Assembly: GCA_903873415.1 (NCBI GenBank)
Contig: CAIQOK010000120.1
Location: 1 to 61,040 of the forward strand
Length of the DNA: 61,040 nt
Source of the DNA: an uncultured Verrucomicrobiota bacterium
Lineage (GTDB): Bacteria; Verrucomicrobiota; Verrucomicrobiia; Limisphaerales; CAIQOK01
Reading direction: 5' to 3'
In this document: piece by piece, positions 26,764 to 35,410 of the stretch
How the letters are laid out: every line of letters starts with the position of its first letter
Numbering within the stretch: the first letter of the stretch is position 1
Notes under the pieces: model-generated
Seen by the model: the letters and a program-made list of their open reading frames with translations, nothing else
The model's database searches: none
Told to the model about the DNA's origin: nothing
Made by a program: the position numbers and the translations under genes

Positions 26764-26952
26764 AACATTTTTGTAAGCCTCTATAGCGTGCAGCGGAGCA
26801 CCAGCGTGAGTCCGGCCAGTTGGGTGTCGATCTGGACGACCAACGCGCCGGTCTCGGGTCTGTTCTGCTGCACGGATAATATTGGTGATCTGGAAGGCAT
26901 TGCGCCCGGGGCGGCGTATTACCCGGCTGCCCTGGATGCCTTAATGAGATAG
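26764..26952 (+). pseudogene. C-terminal fragment of a verrucomicrobial-type secreted protein
   Basis: This short frame, cut off by a stop at 26761-26763 on its 5' side and ending with TAG at 26950-26952, reads SLYSVQRSTSVSPASWVSIW, then TTNAPVSGLF, a TDNIGDLEG segment and AAYYPAAL. YSVQRSTN...W...TNAP...F.YTD...AFYRL is a pattern I associate with the C-terminal beta domain of large secreted proteins in Verrucomicrobia. No upstream body of the gene remains, so this is a relic. Confidence 0.5.
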
Positions 26953-27039
26953 GACCGAGGGCGATTGAGCAATTGAAAGAGCGAAGGATGCGTTTGAAAA
27001 ATCCATGAGACTGCGAGGTATCCAACCGCCAGACCCATC

Positions 27040-27375
27040 TGTGCGGAGGGAGTAGGGGCTGCCGGTTGGATACAATCGACCCGTGAAATTGCGGTGAAGA
27101 AGACGAGCGAGCGGCGGTATTCCTTGGCCAGTCTGACGTTGGATGTGGTGTTGTTCGCGCGGGCGGTGCGCAGACATTGGGGACTGGAAAACAAAGTGCA
27201 CTGGGTCATGGAAGGTTGTTTCCACGAAGATCAAAGCCGGGCTTGCGCGGGTCGCGCCGCTGAAAACCTCGCCACCCTCCGCCGGTCCGCCCTGAAGATG
27301 CGGAACAAAGAGACAGCCACGAAGCGCAACATCAAAGGGAAACAGCTCAATGCCGGCTGGAATCATGCTTATTAG
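27040..27375 (+). pseudogene. ISAs1-family transposase, C-terminal remnant
   Basis: The frame, readable from about 27040 to the TAG at 27373-27375, contains QSTREIAVKKTSERRYSLAS, then VRRHWGLENKVHWVMEGCFH, EDQSR, and the terminal KRNIKGKQLNAGWNHAY. These match the conserved C-terminal part of ISAs1 transposases (V-RSHWGIENKLHWVLDV-F-ED-SR, K-KRLKAGWD-DY). The N-terminal two thirds, including the first catalytic residues, are missing, so it is inactive. Confidence 0.8.
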
Positions 27376-27384
27376 CTCGAATTA

Positions 27385-27410
27385 CAGGGCAGACAGATGC
27401 GTCTGTCCTG
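27385..27410. repeat. Inverted repeat next to the ISAs1 remnant
   Basis: CAGGGCAGAC (27385-27394) and GTCTGTCCTG (27401-27410) pair with one mismatch around six bases, 10 bases after the transposase stop. Its position fits a terminal inverted-repeat region of the lost element, but the partner end was not found. Confidence 0.4.
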
Positions 27411-27550
27411 GGGGCATTTCCGTGGTGCCGGGGACGCGAGGGCTGTCTTGCAACCGGCCTCCCCCGCTGGCTTTTTATCCCGGAGTCGGTGCATCGGATA
27501 TTGCTTTCACGGCGTGTCGGGCCCAAGCGCGGTGCCAAGCGTTAGGGCGC

Positions 27551-27588
27551 AAAAAACCGGCGGATCGAGGGGGCCGATCCGCCGGTTT
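27551..27588 (-). terminator. Intrinsic terminator of rpoD
   Basis: A perfect 14-bp stem (27554-27567 with 27575-27588) with a 7-base loop is followed on the minus strand by a U-run (27556 to 27551). It lies about 30 bases after the rpoD stop. Confidence 0.85.
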
Positions 27589-27616
27589 GCAAAGTTATTC
27601 TGCTTGAGTCAGTGGA

Positions 27617-29518
27617 TCAGGCCGCAGCCTCCTCCTCGGCCTCAAGGAATCCCTGAAGATGGCGGACGCGGGTGGGGTGGCGCAATTTGCGCAGCGCCTT
27701 GGCCTCGATCTGCCGGATGCGTTCCCGGGTGACGTTGTACATTTTACCGATTTCCTCGAGTGTCCGCTCGTAGCCATCGAGCAGGCCGAAACGCATTTCC
27801 AGGATCTTGCGCTCCCGTTCGGTGAGAGTGGTGAGCACATCCCCCAGTTTCTCCTTCAGCAAACTGTAACTGGTAACATCCGAAGGGTTTTCAGCCGATT
27901 TATCCTCGATGAAATCGCCGACGCTCACATCGCCGTCGTCGCCCACGGGGGCATGGAGGGAGATGGGCTGCTGGGCCATTTTGAGCAGCGAATTGATGCG
28001 GCCCACCGGCATGTGCATCTCGTCGGCGAGTTCTTCCGGGGTGGGTTCGCGCCCGAGTTCCTGGGTGAGTTGCTTCTGCGCGCGCCACAGCTTGTTCATG
28101 ATTTCAATCATGTGTACCGGGATGCGGATTGTCCGGGCCTGATCGGCGATGGAGCGGGTGATGGCCTGGCGAATCCACCAGATGGCGTAAGTGGAGAATT
28201 TGTAGCCGCGGCGGTATTCAAATTTCTCCACGCCCTTCATCAGGCCGATGTTGCCCTCCTGAATCAGGTCGAGAAACGACTGGCCCCGGTTGGTGTATTT
28301 TTTGGCCACTGAGACAACCAGACGCAGATTGGCTTCGGCCATGTGGGTTTTGGCCTGTTGCGCCTGGTCGGCGGCGCGTTTCAAATCGGTGAACAGCTTG
28401 TAGTAATCCTCCCGCCCCATGCGGACGAAAAGCTCAAGGGTGCCGATCTTGGAGCGCTCGGCATCGATCTCCGAGGATCGGGCGGTGGTTTTGTGGAGGG
28501 CCTCCAATTCCTGTATTCGGCGCAGGCTTGCCTGGAATTTCTCGTGGACGTTGCCCGCCACGACGATCATTTCTTCGATGACGCGCTGTTTGTAGAAGAA
28601 CTTGGGGAACATCAACTGGAGTTTTTTATCGAGCTTTTGAAACTCCTTTTGAAGCAGTTCGCGGCGGCCTTTCTGGGCGGACTTCTGCCAGGACTGGAAT
28701 TTGGAGTCCACTTCGGCGTCTGCGGTGCGGGCCTTCTTGATGAGGGCTCGCAGGTTGCGAAGGTGTTTGTCGCGGTTGGCCACCTGTTTGTCCACGACCA
28801 CCCGGTCAAAGCGTTCCTTGGGGGGCTCGGAGAGCAGCTTTTCCGAGATGGCAATGTGTTCTTTGGCAGTAAAGCCCAGACTGTAGACGATGCGCTTCAT
28901 CTCCACCTCTGCATCCTCAATGCGCTTGCAGATTTCAACTTCTTGCTCTCGTGTGAGCAGGGGCACCTTGCCCATCTGGTTCATGTACATCCGCACCGGG
29001 TCGTCGAGGATTTCCAGACGTGAGTCGTCCTCTTCCTCGGGCTGGGCGGCGGCGGGTTTGGCGCGCTCCACTTCGGCCTGATCAACAATCTCAATCTCGA
29101 GGGTGCGCAGCTTGGTGTAGAGTTCGTCCAGGTCCTCGGGGCTTAGGTTGTCCGGCAAAACATCGTTGATGTCGTCGTAAGTGACATAGCCGTTTTCCTG
29201 GGAGAGGTGCAGGAGGGTCTTAATTACCTCAGTCAAGTCCACGGCGGAGGCCAAAGTGAAGGTGACGTTGGCTTCGGGTTGTCCGGCCGGTTTGGCTGCT
29301 TTGGCCGGGCTGGCCGTCTTGGCTTGGGCCGGGCGGGGAGCGCTTGAGGTGGGCGCGGCTTTGGCCTTGGTGGAGCTGGAGGAAATAATGAATCTCCGGC
29401 GCGCGGGTTTGGCCGGGGAAGTTGCGGGGGCTGCCGGAGGAGTCGGGGGAGTCGGGGCGACCACCTGCGGTTTTGCGGATTTGTTCGGTTTTCGATTCAA
29501 CATATTATTCAGACACAA
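27617..29518 (-). CDS. rpoD: Primary RNA polymerase sigma factor (sigma-70)
   Basis: The 633-residue protein has an Ala/Pro/Lys-rich N-terminus, region 1.1, region 1.2 ([20 protein letters not shown]), a long non-conserved insert, region 2 ([15 protein letters not shown], then [20 protein letters not shown] and AIWWIRQAI), region 3, and region 4 with the -35 recognition helix ([20 protein letters not shown]). This is the housekeeping type. The frame starts at 29518; a second ATG at 29503 (MLNRKPNKS) is equally plausible. A single-gene unit with its own promoter and terminator is likely. Confidence 0.97.
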   Translation of the reverse strand: MCLNNMLNRKPNKSAKPQVVAPTPPTPPAAPATSPAKPARRRFIISSSSTKAKAAPTSSAPRPAQAKTASPAKAAKPAGQPEANVTFTLASAVDLTEVIKTLLHLSQENGYVTYDDINDVLPDNLSPEDLDELYTKLRTLEIEIVDQAEVERAKPAAAQPEEEDDSRLEILDDPVRMYMNQMGKVPLLTREQEVEICKRIEDAEVEMKRIVYSLGFTAKEHIAISEKLLSEPPKERFDRVVVDKQVANRDKHLRNLRALIKKARTADAEVDSKFQSWQKSAQKGRRELLQKEFQKLDKKLQLMFPKFFYKQRVIEEMIVVAGNVHEKFQASLRRIQELEALHKTTARSSEIDAERSKIGTLELFVRMGREDYYKLFTDLKRAADQAQQAKTHMAEANLRLVVSVAKKYTNRGQSFLDLIQEGNIGLMKGVEKFEYRRGYKFSTYAIWWIRQAITRSIADQARTIRIPVHMIEIMNKLWRAQKQLTQELGREPTPEELADEMHMPVGRINSLLKMAQQPISLHAPVGDDGDVSVGDFIEDKSAENPSDVTSYSLLKEKLGDVLTTLTERERKILEMRFGLLDGYERTLEEIGKMYNVTRERIRQIEAKALRKLRHPTRVRHLQGFLEAEEEAAA

Positions 29519-29628
29519 GCCATCCGGTTTGTTTTATTAAAATGGTAGGCAAGCCTGATGCATGCCGTTCGCGCAAACTTTACAAGTTGAGGCCTTTGAG
29601 GCCCTCCCCAATAAAGTGAAAGTGTTTG

Positions 29629-29657
29629 ACTTTACACCAAACACTCTCAGATTCAAC
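29629..29657 (-). promoter_or_regulatory. Candidate rpoD promoter
   Basis: On the minus strand TTGAAT (29657 to 29652) and TAAAGT (29634 to 29629) are 17 bases apart, about 110-120 bases upstream of the rpoD start. The rest of 29519-29868 shows no gene; a short GGCC-based hairpin lies near 29591-29603. Confidence 0.35.
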
Positions 29658-29868
29658 TGTCTCTGCTGATGCACCCCGGCTTTTGGGCTCATTCGTCTTT
29701 CTGAGCGCCGGCCAGAGGGGTGCTTCAGGCGGGTTACATCGCAACGGGCTGAGCGGGGCAAACTTCGCGTTGGTCAGTTCATCACACTGAGCCCTTGGTT
29801 GCAAGGGGAAACTGTGTGGATCCGGGGTTCCTTAATTTTCCCACCCCCGTTTTTCAAAGCATTCACCC

Positions 29869-30321
29869 TTATTCGCGGTGGTTGGAGTCGAGGATCATTG
29901 TTACGGGACCTTCATTGACCAGAGAGACCTGCATTGTGGCGCCAAACTCCCCTGTCGCCACCGGTCTCCCCAGCTCCTTGGTCAGGCTGGCTACAAACCC
30001 ATCATAAAGCGGACGTGCCAATTCCGGAGGGGCGGAGCGCAGGAAAGAGGGACGGTTACCCTTGAGCGTGCTGGCCAGTAAGGTGAATTGACTGATGACC
30101 AAGACGTCTCCGGATATCTGCCGGATCGAGAGGTTCATCAGACCGGTCTCGTCCTCGAAAACTCTCAGCCGGGTGATCTTGGAGGCAAGCCAATCTGCAT
30201 CGGATTTGGTGTCGCCGTTCTCCACCGCGAGGAGGAGCAGTAGGCCGTTTTCGATTTGTCCGCGCAGAGTGCCGGCGATGGATACCGAGGCTTTGCCGAC
30301 CCTTTGGAGGACGGTGCGCAA
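29869..30321 (-). CDS. dtd: D-aminoacyl-tRNA deacylase
   Basis: The 150-residue enzyme hydrolyses D-amino acids from mischarged tRNA. Motifs are RTVLQRVGKASVSI at the N-terminus, SQFTLLASTLKGNRPSF (catalytic region) and NEGPVTMILDS (the GP-containing chiral proofreading motif). The family normally starts directly at M-R-x-V-x-Q-R-V, and here a TTG codon at 30321 occupies that place, two bases after the stop of the small upstream gene. An in-frame ATG at 30351 would add 10 residues and overlap that gene by 28 bases. I prefer TTG because it gives the usual length. Confidence 0.9.
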   Translation of the reverse strand: MRTVLQRVGKASVSIAGTLRGQIENGLLLLLAVENGDTKSDADWLASKITRLRVFEDETGLMNLSIRQISGDVLVISQFTLLASTLKGNRPSFLRSAPPELARPLYDGFVASLTKELGRPVATGEFGATMQVSLVNEGPVTMILDSNHRE

Positions 30322-30323
30322 TT

Positions 30324-30491
30324 TTAGTGGGACTTTCCAGGAGGCAGGCATCCGAGTTTGGCCAAGGCCAGACAATAAGCCAAGCCGCCTGCAATCAGCA
30401 GCCCGAAATGACCGCCCACGGCCTGCAGCATGCCCCAACCAAGCACCACCGCCATGAACAAGTAAACCAGGATTGATCCTATAAAACTCAT
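30324..30491 (-). CDS. Small hydrophobic membrane protein, 55 residues
   Basis: ATG at 30491 overlaps the TGA of the radical SAM gene (ATGA), and the frame ends with TAA at 30326-30324, two bases before the dtd TTG. The product reads MSFIGSILVYLFMAVVLGWG at its start and has two hydrophobic stretches (about 4-27 and 28-46), then a short polar tail. It is probably an inner-membrane protein with two helices. The close coupling to both neighbours supports a real gene. No family is recognised. Confidence 0.7.
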   Translation of the reverse strand: MSFIGSILVYLFMAVVLGWGMLQAVGGHFGLLIAGGLAYCLALAKLGCLPPGKSH

Positions 30492-32146
30492 TCCATTACC
30501 CTATCGGGCTGCGGCATTAATGCGCAAGTTTTTCCATCGGCCAAAGCGGAATGGTCCAGGTCTGCGCTGTTTTGCGGCAGGCTTTTTGTCTGGGCAGGAG
30601 GGGCGGTTGCCAGATGGCGGGCTTGGCGTTTTGGCAGGGAGGATTTTCCGTTCCGCAATCCGCCCGGATCGTCGGCCGGCAGAAAATCCTTCAGGAACGA
30701 GGGTTTATCATGACGTCCGCCGCGCTGGTAATCCCGCCACAACGCCCCCGCCGCGAGTCGTGGATCCAGAGAGAGCTCGTCTTTAAGAAAATCAAACAGC
30801 AGGCCCATCAGCCGGACCAGCGCGATGCTGTCGGTGCGGCCGGTGCGGGCGTGCAGCCAATCGCTGAGCCGCAGGAACCCTGCAAATGGAGAACCTGCGC
30901 CCCAGACCAAGGGCCTGGTTTCCACGAAATTGCCGCTGTTGCCGATCATATCCCAGTAGCGGGTGAAACGACGCAGCCGCTGCATGGCGGAAAAATCAAT
31001 CAGCTTGTTCTGCAGGATTTCGTAGGGGGGGTGGGGATTGTAAATCATCTGCCATTCCGTGTCATGACGCACGATGGGCGTGCCGCGCAGATGTTTTAAA
31101 ATGCCCACTTGAATCTCCTGCGGATCCAGTCCAACCAGCCGGTCGAAGCCGGCTCCAAAACCGGCCTGCGTCTCGCCCGGCAACCCGATGATCAGGTCGG
31201 CGTGTAGGTGCACGCCGGTGGAGCCGCGCAGGAAGCGAAAGTTATCGGCCATTTTTTCATGGTTTTGCCGGCGGCTGATCAGGCTGCCGACCTGTTCATT
31301 GAAAGTCTGGATGCCCACCTCGAATTGGAGGCTGCCGGGAGGGAATTTCAATATCACCTCCCGTAGCGCTTCAGGCAGCCGGTCCGGTACCATTTCAAAA
31401 TGATAAAAGTGGCCGGGTTGATAGCGTTCCAGAAAGAATTCCAAAATCGTCCTGCTGACGTTCCCATTCAGATTGAATGTCCGGTCGACAAACTTGAATT
31501 GTTTTAACCCCCGGGCCAGCAGCACCTGCAGGTGTTCCAGCAAGGCGGGAAGGGGAATTTGCCGGACCGGAATGTCCAGCGAGGAGAGGCAGAACTCACA
31601 GGTGAAAGGGCAGCCGCGCGACGCCTCCACATACACGATCCGGTGCGCAATGTCATCGTCGTTATACAGATCGTAGGGCAGGACGATGCCGTTCATGTCC
31701 GGCACCCCGGCGTGAATAATCCTCGGGAAAAGCCCGTCCCCGGCGCCGGCCTGCCCGGCATCGAGTAATCCCCGGCAGACTTCGGCGAATTTCAAGTCGG
31801 CTTCGCCCGTGATCACGTGGTCGGCTAGAGCGATAATAGCCTGACTCTCAGTCTCATAGCTTACCTCAGGACCGCCCAGGATGATTTTGATTTCCGGTCG
31901 GAGCCGCCGGATGGCGGCAAGGACCTCGGTTGTGGGCCCCACATTCCAAATGTAAACGCCGAACCCGATGATCTTCGGGTTGCGCGCCAGCAGAGCCTCC
32001 ACGATGTCCAAGGGTCGCTGGTTGATGTCGAATTCGGCCAGAGCCGCCCGCGGGCGCAACGTGCCCAGATTGGCCAGCAGGTAGCGCAATCCAAACGCCG
32101 CATGGATGTATTTCGCGTTAAGGGTCGTCAGGATAATGTCCGGCAT
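30488..32146 (-). CDS. B12-binding-domain radical SAM protein (DUF4080-like)
   Basis: The 552-residue protein has an N-terminal cobalamin-binding-like Rossmann domain (GFGVYIWNVGPT, IILGGPEVSYE) and a radical SAM TIM barrel with the cluster motif CPFTCEFC (Cys179, Cys183, Cys186). Later segments (FEVGIQTFNEQV, DLIIGLPGET) follow the Elp3/MiaB-like consensus, and the C-terminal part matches DUF4080-type proteins. The cobalamin-ligating DxHxxG motif is not evident, as in many members. Substrate unknown. First gene of an operon with the 55-residue membrane protein and dtd. Confidence 0.88.
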   Translation of the reverse strand: MPDIILTTLNAKYIHAAFGLRYLLANLGTLRPRAALAEFDINQRPLDIVEALLARNPKIIGFGVYIWNVGPTTEVLAAIRRLRPEIKIILGGPEVSYETESQAIIALADHVITGEADLKFAEVCRGLLDAGQAGAGDGLFPRIIHAGVPDMNGIVLPYDLYNDDDIAHRIVYVEASRGCPFTCEFCLSSLDIPVRQIPLPALLEHLQVLLARGLKQFKFVDRTFNLNGNVSRTILEFFLERYQPGHFYHFEMVPDRLPEALREVILKFPPGSLQFEVGIQTFNEQVGSLISRRQNHEKMADNFRFLRGSTGVHLHADLIIGLPGETQAGFGAGFDRLVGLDPQEIQVGILKHLRGTPIVRHDTEWQMIYNPHPPYEILQNKLIDFSAMQRLRRFTRYWDMIGNSGNFVETRPLVWGAGSPFAGFLRLSDWLHARTGRTDSIALVRLMGLLFDFLKDELSLDPRLAAGALWRDYQRGGRHDKPSFLKDFLPADDPGGLRNGKSSLPKRQARHLATAPPAQTKSLPQNSADLDHSALADGKTCALMPQPDRVME

Positions 32147-32301
32147 CCGGGAAGACTAGCACGCGGCAGCGAACCGAGGCAATGACGGGGCGAAGCTGCG
32201 CGGCGCGGCTCCGGCGGGCGGGGCACGGATCGGCCTGCCGCTTGCCAAGTCGCGGGAATGGCGTAGGGTTGCAGGACACAATTCACGGAAAGGAGCTATC
32301 T

Positions 32302-32763
32302 ATGCCAGTCAATCAACTCAAAAAATATCTCGATGAGCAGCATGTGAAATATTTCAGCATCATCCACTCCGATGCCTACACCGCGCAGGAGGTGGCCGCC
32401 GCCGCGCATATCGCCGGGCGCAAGATGGCCAAGGTGGTGGTGGTGGAACTCGACGGTGAGACGGCTATGGCCGTGCTGCCCGCCGACCGGAAGGTGGTGC
32501 TGCAGGATCTGCGCGAGGTGACCGGCTCGGAACAGGTCCGGTTTGTCTCGGAATCCAAGTTCAAAGACCGATTTCCGGATTGTGAAATCGGTGCCATGCC
32601 TCCGTTCGGCAATCTCTATGGGATGCAGGTTTACGTGGCTGATCCTCTGGCCATGTCTGACACCATCGCTTTTAATGCCGGCACTCACAGCGAAGTGATC
32701 CAGATGGATTTCATTGACTTTGAGCGCTTGGTGCAGCCCAGGGTGGTGAGCTTTACCACCTAA
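32302..32763 (+). CDS. YbaK/EbsC-type aminoacyl-tRNA deacylase
   Basis: The 153-residue single-domain protein has the YbaK fold, with HSDAYTAQEVAAAAHI, the lysine-containing GRKMAKVVVVELDG and IGAMPPFGNLYGM near the C-terminus. Members cut mischarged tRNAs such as Cys- or Ala-tRNAPro; the exact substrate is not predictable. ATG at 32302 follows a clear AAGGAG site at 32290-32295, which fixes the start. It converges on the next gene with a 4-base overlap of the coding ends. Confidence 0.88.
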   Translation: MPVNQLKKYLDEQHVKYFSIIHSDAYTAQEVAAAAHIAGRKMAKVVVVELDGETAMAVLPADRKVVLQDLREVTGSEQVRFVSESKFKDRFPDCEIGAMPPFGNLYGMQVYVADPLAMSDTIAFNAGTHSEVIQMDFIDFERLVQPRVVSFTT

Positions 32764-34670
32764 CCGGGCGCAGTCTGCCCCGGAGGCAACGACAAAGGAG
32801 GAAGGTAGATTCCACGCCGTTTGCGCTGCCACCAACAGCCCGTTTGGCTCTGAGCGGCATGTGTGTTGAATTTGTAGTCGTAGAGTTCGGCACGGATAAA
32901 CCGCGGTGGGGCGGAGGGGAATGGATTGTATTTCAGCAAGGCCAGAACCTCGGGAGAGCCCTGAAGTAGCCGGGTGGAAAACTGGATGAACCAAGGGTTT
33001 TGCTGACATGTGCCCAAGGCCGCAAACCACAGTTGCCACTCCAGCCGTGGCTGGTGAGCCGCGGTCCATCCCGGACAACGCTCCGGGTTCCCGGGCTTGG
33101 ATCTGAACTCATAGGCAGCCCACTTCACGCCGTCATCGCTGCCTTCGATGATGATTTCCTGGCGGTTGGTTGTCATGCTTGCAAACAATCCGTAACTGTT
33201 GAATGAACGCAGCGGCGCGACCCAGCGATAAATCGCGAAGGCGGGATCCGGATGCCGCAGGGTGATTCGGGCCAGGGCGAAGAACTGGATCATCGAAGTG
33301 CTCGCCACAACCGCCGCCAGGGCGAGAGTTGCCGGAAGCGGCCAGTGCAAGCGGGGTGGCGGGGCGGGGGACTGCCGGGCCGGTCCACCCTGCCAACGTA
33401 TTGGCAGGAAGGAGCGAATGGCCGCATCGTCCAGCAGTGGCAGGCAGAGCGCCAGCGTCAACCAGTTGAGAAAACCGCAATTCCCCGTCAGTAAAATGAG
33501 AGCCTGCAGCCCGGCTGTAAGGGTGGCGGCCAGAAGCCGGGGCCGGCGCGGCAGGAATATAAGAAAAGGAATTGCCAGTTCGATGCCTAGAGCCAGGAGT
33601 GTGGCTGTCTTTAGAACCGGTGTCGGAAGTTGGTGGGCATACCACCCTGTCCAGGCCGGCAGCGGCTGGGTTTCAAAATGAAACTTGAGCGCGGTCAGAC
33701 TGCTCCAAGCCGGATCTTTGACGGCGAGCTTTGCCATTCCGGACTCGAACAGCAGCCGGAACAGCAGCCAGCGCAGCAGCCACAAAACAATGCGCGATGG
33801 ATCTGCCTCACGCCAGGGGGGCTGCGGCAGGAGTTGGAGCGGTGCGAGGAAAACCGCCATAAAACCCGTTTCCAGAAGCAGGCTGTCCCACTGAAACCCG
33901 AGGAAAACACCGCCCACCGTCGTCAGGGACAGGTAGATCAGCCAAAGCAGAAACAAGCAGGGTGCCTGCGCCAGACCTATAATCACCAGCACAGCCAGAG
34001 CCGTTCCTGCCGCGCACTGGAATTCCAGAAAACTGTCGCTGGCGCTGAACCAGCAAAGGGTGGGAAACAAGTGGTAACGCTCCAGACCGGCATGATTTGC
34101 TGCGGCTTGACCGCTTGCAAAACGCATCAGGTTTTCGGCGGGGGCTATTCCACGATGGCCCACCAAGCCCGTGATTTGCGTCCACAGCGAGAGAAAAGCG
34201 ATGAGGTAAACGATTCCCAGCGCCCGCAGGAAAAGCCAGCGGACGAGGTGATGCGTCGGCGGTTTCACCTGCCGTCCCCACAGCACGCGCGTTGCGGCCG
34301 AGAAAAACGTCCGGTTCCGCGCCACCAGCCGATAACCCGCCTCGCTGGCCGACGCAAAAGCCGCCGAGTGCTCATACAAGTCCAGCAGCCAGTGTTCGTC
34401 TGGGTTGGAGGCCAGAGCTCGGAATACCGCCCCGGCTCCGATATGAGCCGTCCCGTCGGGCAGGATCAAATGGACTGCTGTTTCAAACTCATCGCCAGTC
34501 AGCCCTGGGAATTGAATGGGAATTTGCGGATCTTGAAACGGGAGGTAGTCGACACGGGGGCCGGTCGTATGGCGCAAGCGTCCCATCCACAGCCGGCAGA
34601 AGTGACACTCGCCATCGAAAACAAGCAATGGTTTGGCGGGTGGATTTGCAACCGGGAACGCGCGCTTCAC
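32760..34670 (-). CDS. DCC-domain/lipase maturation factor fusion membrane protein
   Basis: The 636-residue protein starts with a thioredoxin-like DCC (DUF393) domain with FDGECHFC (Cys22, Cys25) over residues 13-125. It continues as a multi-pass membrane protein of the lipase maturation factor family (about 8-10 helices from residue 140 to 430) and ends in a soluble domain (about 460-620) with FNSYGLFASMTTNRQEIIIE and the conserved NPWFIQFSTRLLQGSPEVLALL. Animal LMF1 helps lipases fold in the ER; the bacterial role is unknown. The thiol motif suggests a redox-linked folding role in the membrane, which is inference. Confidence 0.85.
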   Translation of the reverse strand: MKRAFPVANPPAKPLLVFDGECHFCRLWMGRLRHTTGPRVDYLPFQDPQIPIQFPGLTGDEFETAVHLILPDGTAHIGAGAVFRALASNPDEHWLLDLYEHSAAFASASEAGYRLVARNRTFFSAATRVLWGRQVKPPTHHLVRWLFLRALGIVYLIAFLSLWTQITGLVGHRGIAPAENLMRFASGQAAANHAGLERYHLFPTLCWFSASDSFLEFQCAAGTALAVLVIIGLAQAPCLFLLWLIYLSLTTVGGVFLGFQWDSLLLETGFMAVFLAPLQLLPQPPWREADPSRIVLWLLRWLLFRLLFESGMAKLAVKDPAWSSLTALKFHFETQPLPAWTGWYAHQLPTPVLKTATLLALGIELAIPFLIFLPRRPRLLAATLTAGLQALILLTGNCGFLNWLTLALCLPLLDDAAIRSFLPIRWQGGPARQSPAPPPRLHWPLPATLALAAVVASTSMIQFFALARITLRHPDPAFAIYRWVAPLRSFNSYGLFASMTTNRQEIIIEGSDDGVKWAAYEFRSKPGNPERCPGWTAAHQPRLEWQLWFAALGTCQQNPWFIQFSTRLLQGSPEVLALLKYNPFPSAPPRFIRAELYDYKFNTHAAQSQTGCWWQRKRRGIYLPPLSLPPGQTAPG

Positions 34671-34794
34671 CCGCTATTTATAATGCCAAGGGGCTTCTTT
34701 TCCAAACGCTTAAAAACCGCCCCGACACTCGATCCGAATCGGGTCGGGTTTCTGGCTGAACAAGTTCCTGCCCCGGCCGCGATTGCTTGCCGAT

Positions 34795-35370
34795 TTACAG
34801 GTGTTTTGCCAGTTCGGCCTGGCTGGCGGCGAACACGTCCTTGTGGAGCGAGTTGCCGTGTGAATCGATCGTCACAACCGCCGGAAAATCCTCCACCTCA
34901 AACTCCCAGATGGCCTCCGGCGCGCCGAACTCTTCCATCATATAAACGCCGCAAACCCGCTTGATGCGTTCGGCCAGCACCTGCGCCGCGCCGCCAATGG
35001 CGTGTAGGTAGACGCAGCCATGTTCCTTGCAGGCGGCCAGTGTCTTGTCCCCCATGCCGCCCTTGCCGATGACACCCCGCAGATTGTAATCCCGTATCAC
35101 CTGCCACTGATAGGGTTCTTCGCGGATGCTGGTGGTGGGGCCGGCGGCAACGCATTTCCAACGCCCCTGATCGTCCTTGATGACGACCGGGCCGCAGTGG
35201 TAGAGCATTCCATTTTGCAAGTTGACCTGAGGGGGGAGTTTGCCGCCTTCGTGCAGGTGCTTATGTACGGCGTCCCGTCCGGTGAACAGTGTGCCGGTGA
35301 TGAGCACCTCGTCGCCCACCTTGAGCGCCCGCATTTTCTCTGCGGTAAAGGGGGGGCTTAGTTTGAGCAT
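34795..35370 (-). CDS. fumB: Fumarate hydratase class I, beta subunit
   Basis: The 191-residue protein matches the C-terminal domain of class I fumarases: SGTLFTGRD-like ITGTLFTGRDAVHKHL, YHCGPVV, AAGPTTSIRE, VIGKGGMGDKT and EEFGAPEAIWEFEVEDFPAV. With the alpha subunit encoded at 37615-38493 it interconverts fumarate and malate in the TCA cycle. The two subunit genes are normally adjacent, but here a transketolase gene lies between them. It begins 40 bases after the transketolase stop. Confidence 0.92.
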   Translation of the reverse strand: MLKLSPPFTAEKMRALKVGDEVLITGTLFTGRDAVHKHLHEGGKLPPQVNLQNGMLYHCGPVVIKDDQGRWKCVAAGPTTSIREEPYQWQVIRDYNLRGVIGKGGMGDKTLAACKEHGCVYLHAIGGAAQVLAERIKRVCGVYMMEEFGAPEAIWEFEVEDFPAVVTIDSHGNSLHKDVFAASQAELAKHL

Positions 35371-35410
35371 AGGGATTAGCGTATTGTTTCAGGTCTCCGC
35401 ATGCGCCCGG

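Noticed and set aside
24803-27616. A parS site or replication origin near parB
   Set aside because: No TGTTTCACGTGAAACA-like sequence was found, and no dnaA, gidA or DnaA-box cluster is visible.
33630-34964. Plus-strand frame of about 440 codons opposite the LMF gene
   Set aside because: Antisense to a clear DCC/LMF membrane protein; composition is rich in Gln, Arg and Pro.
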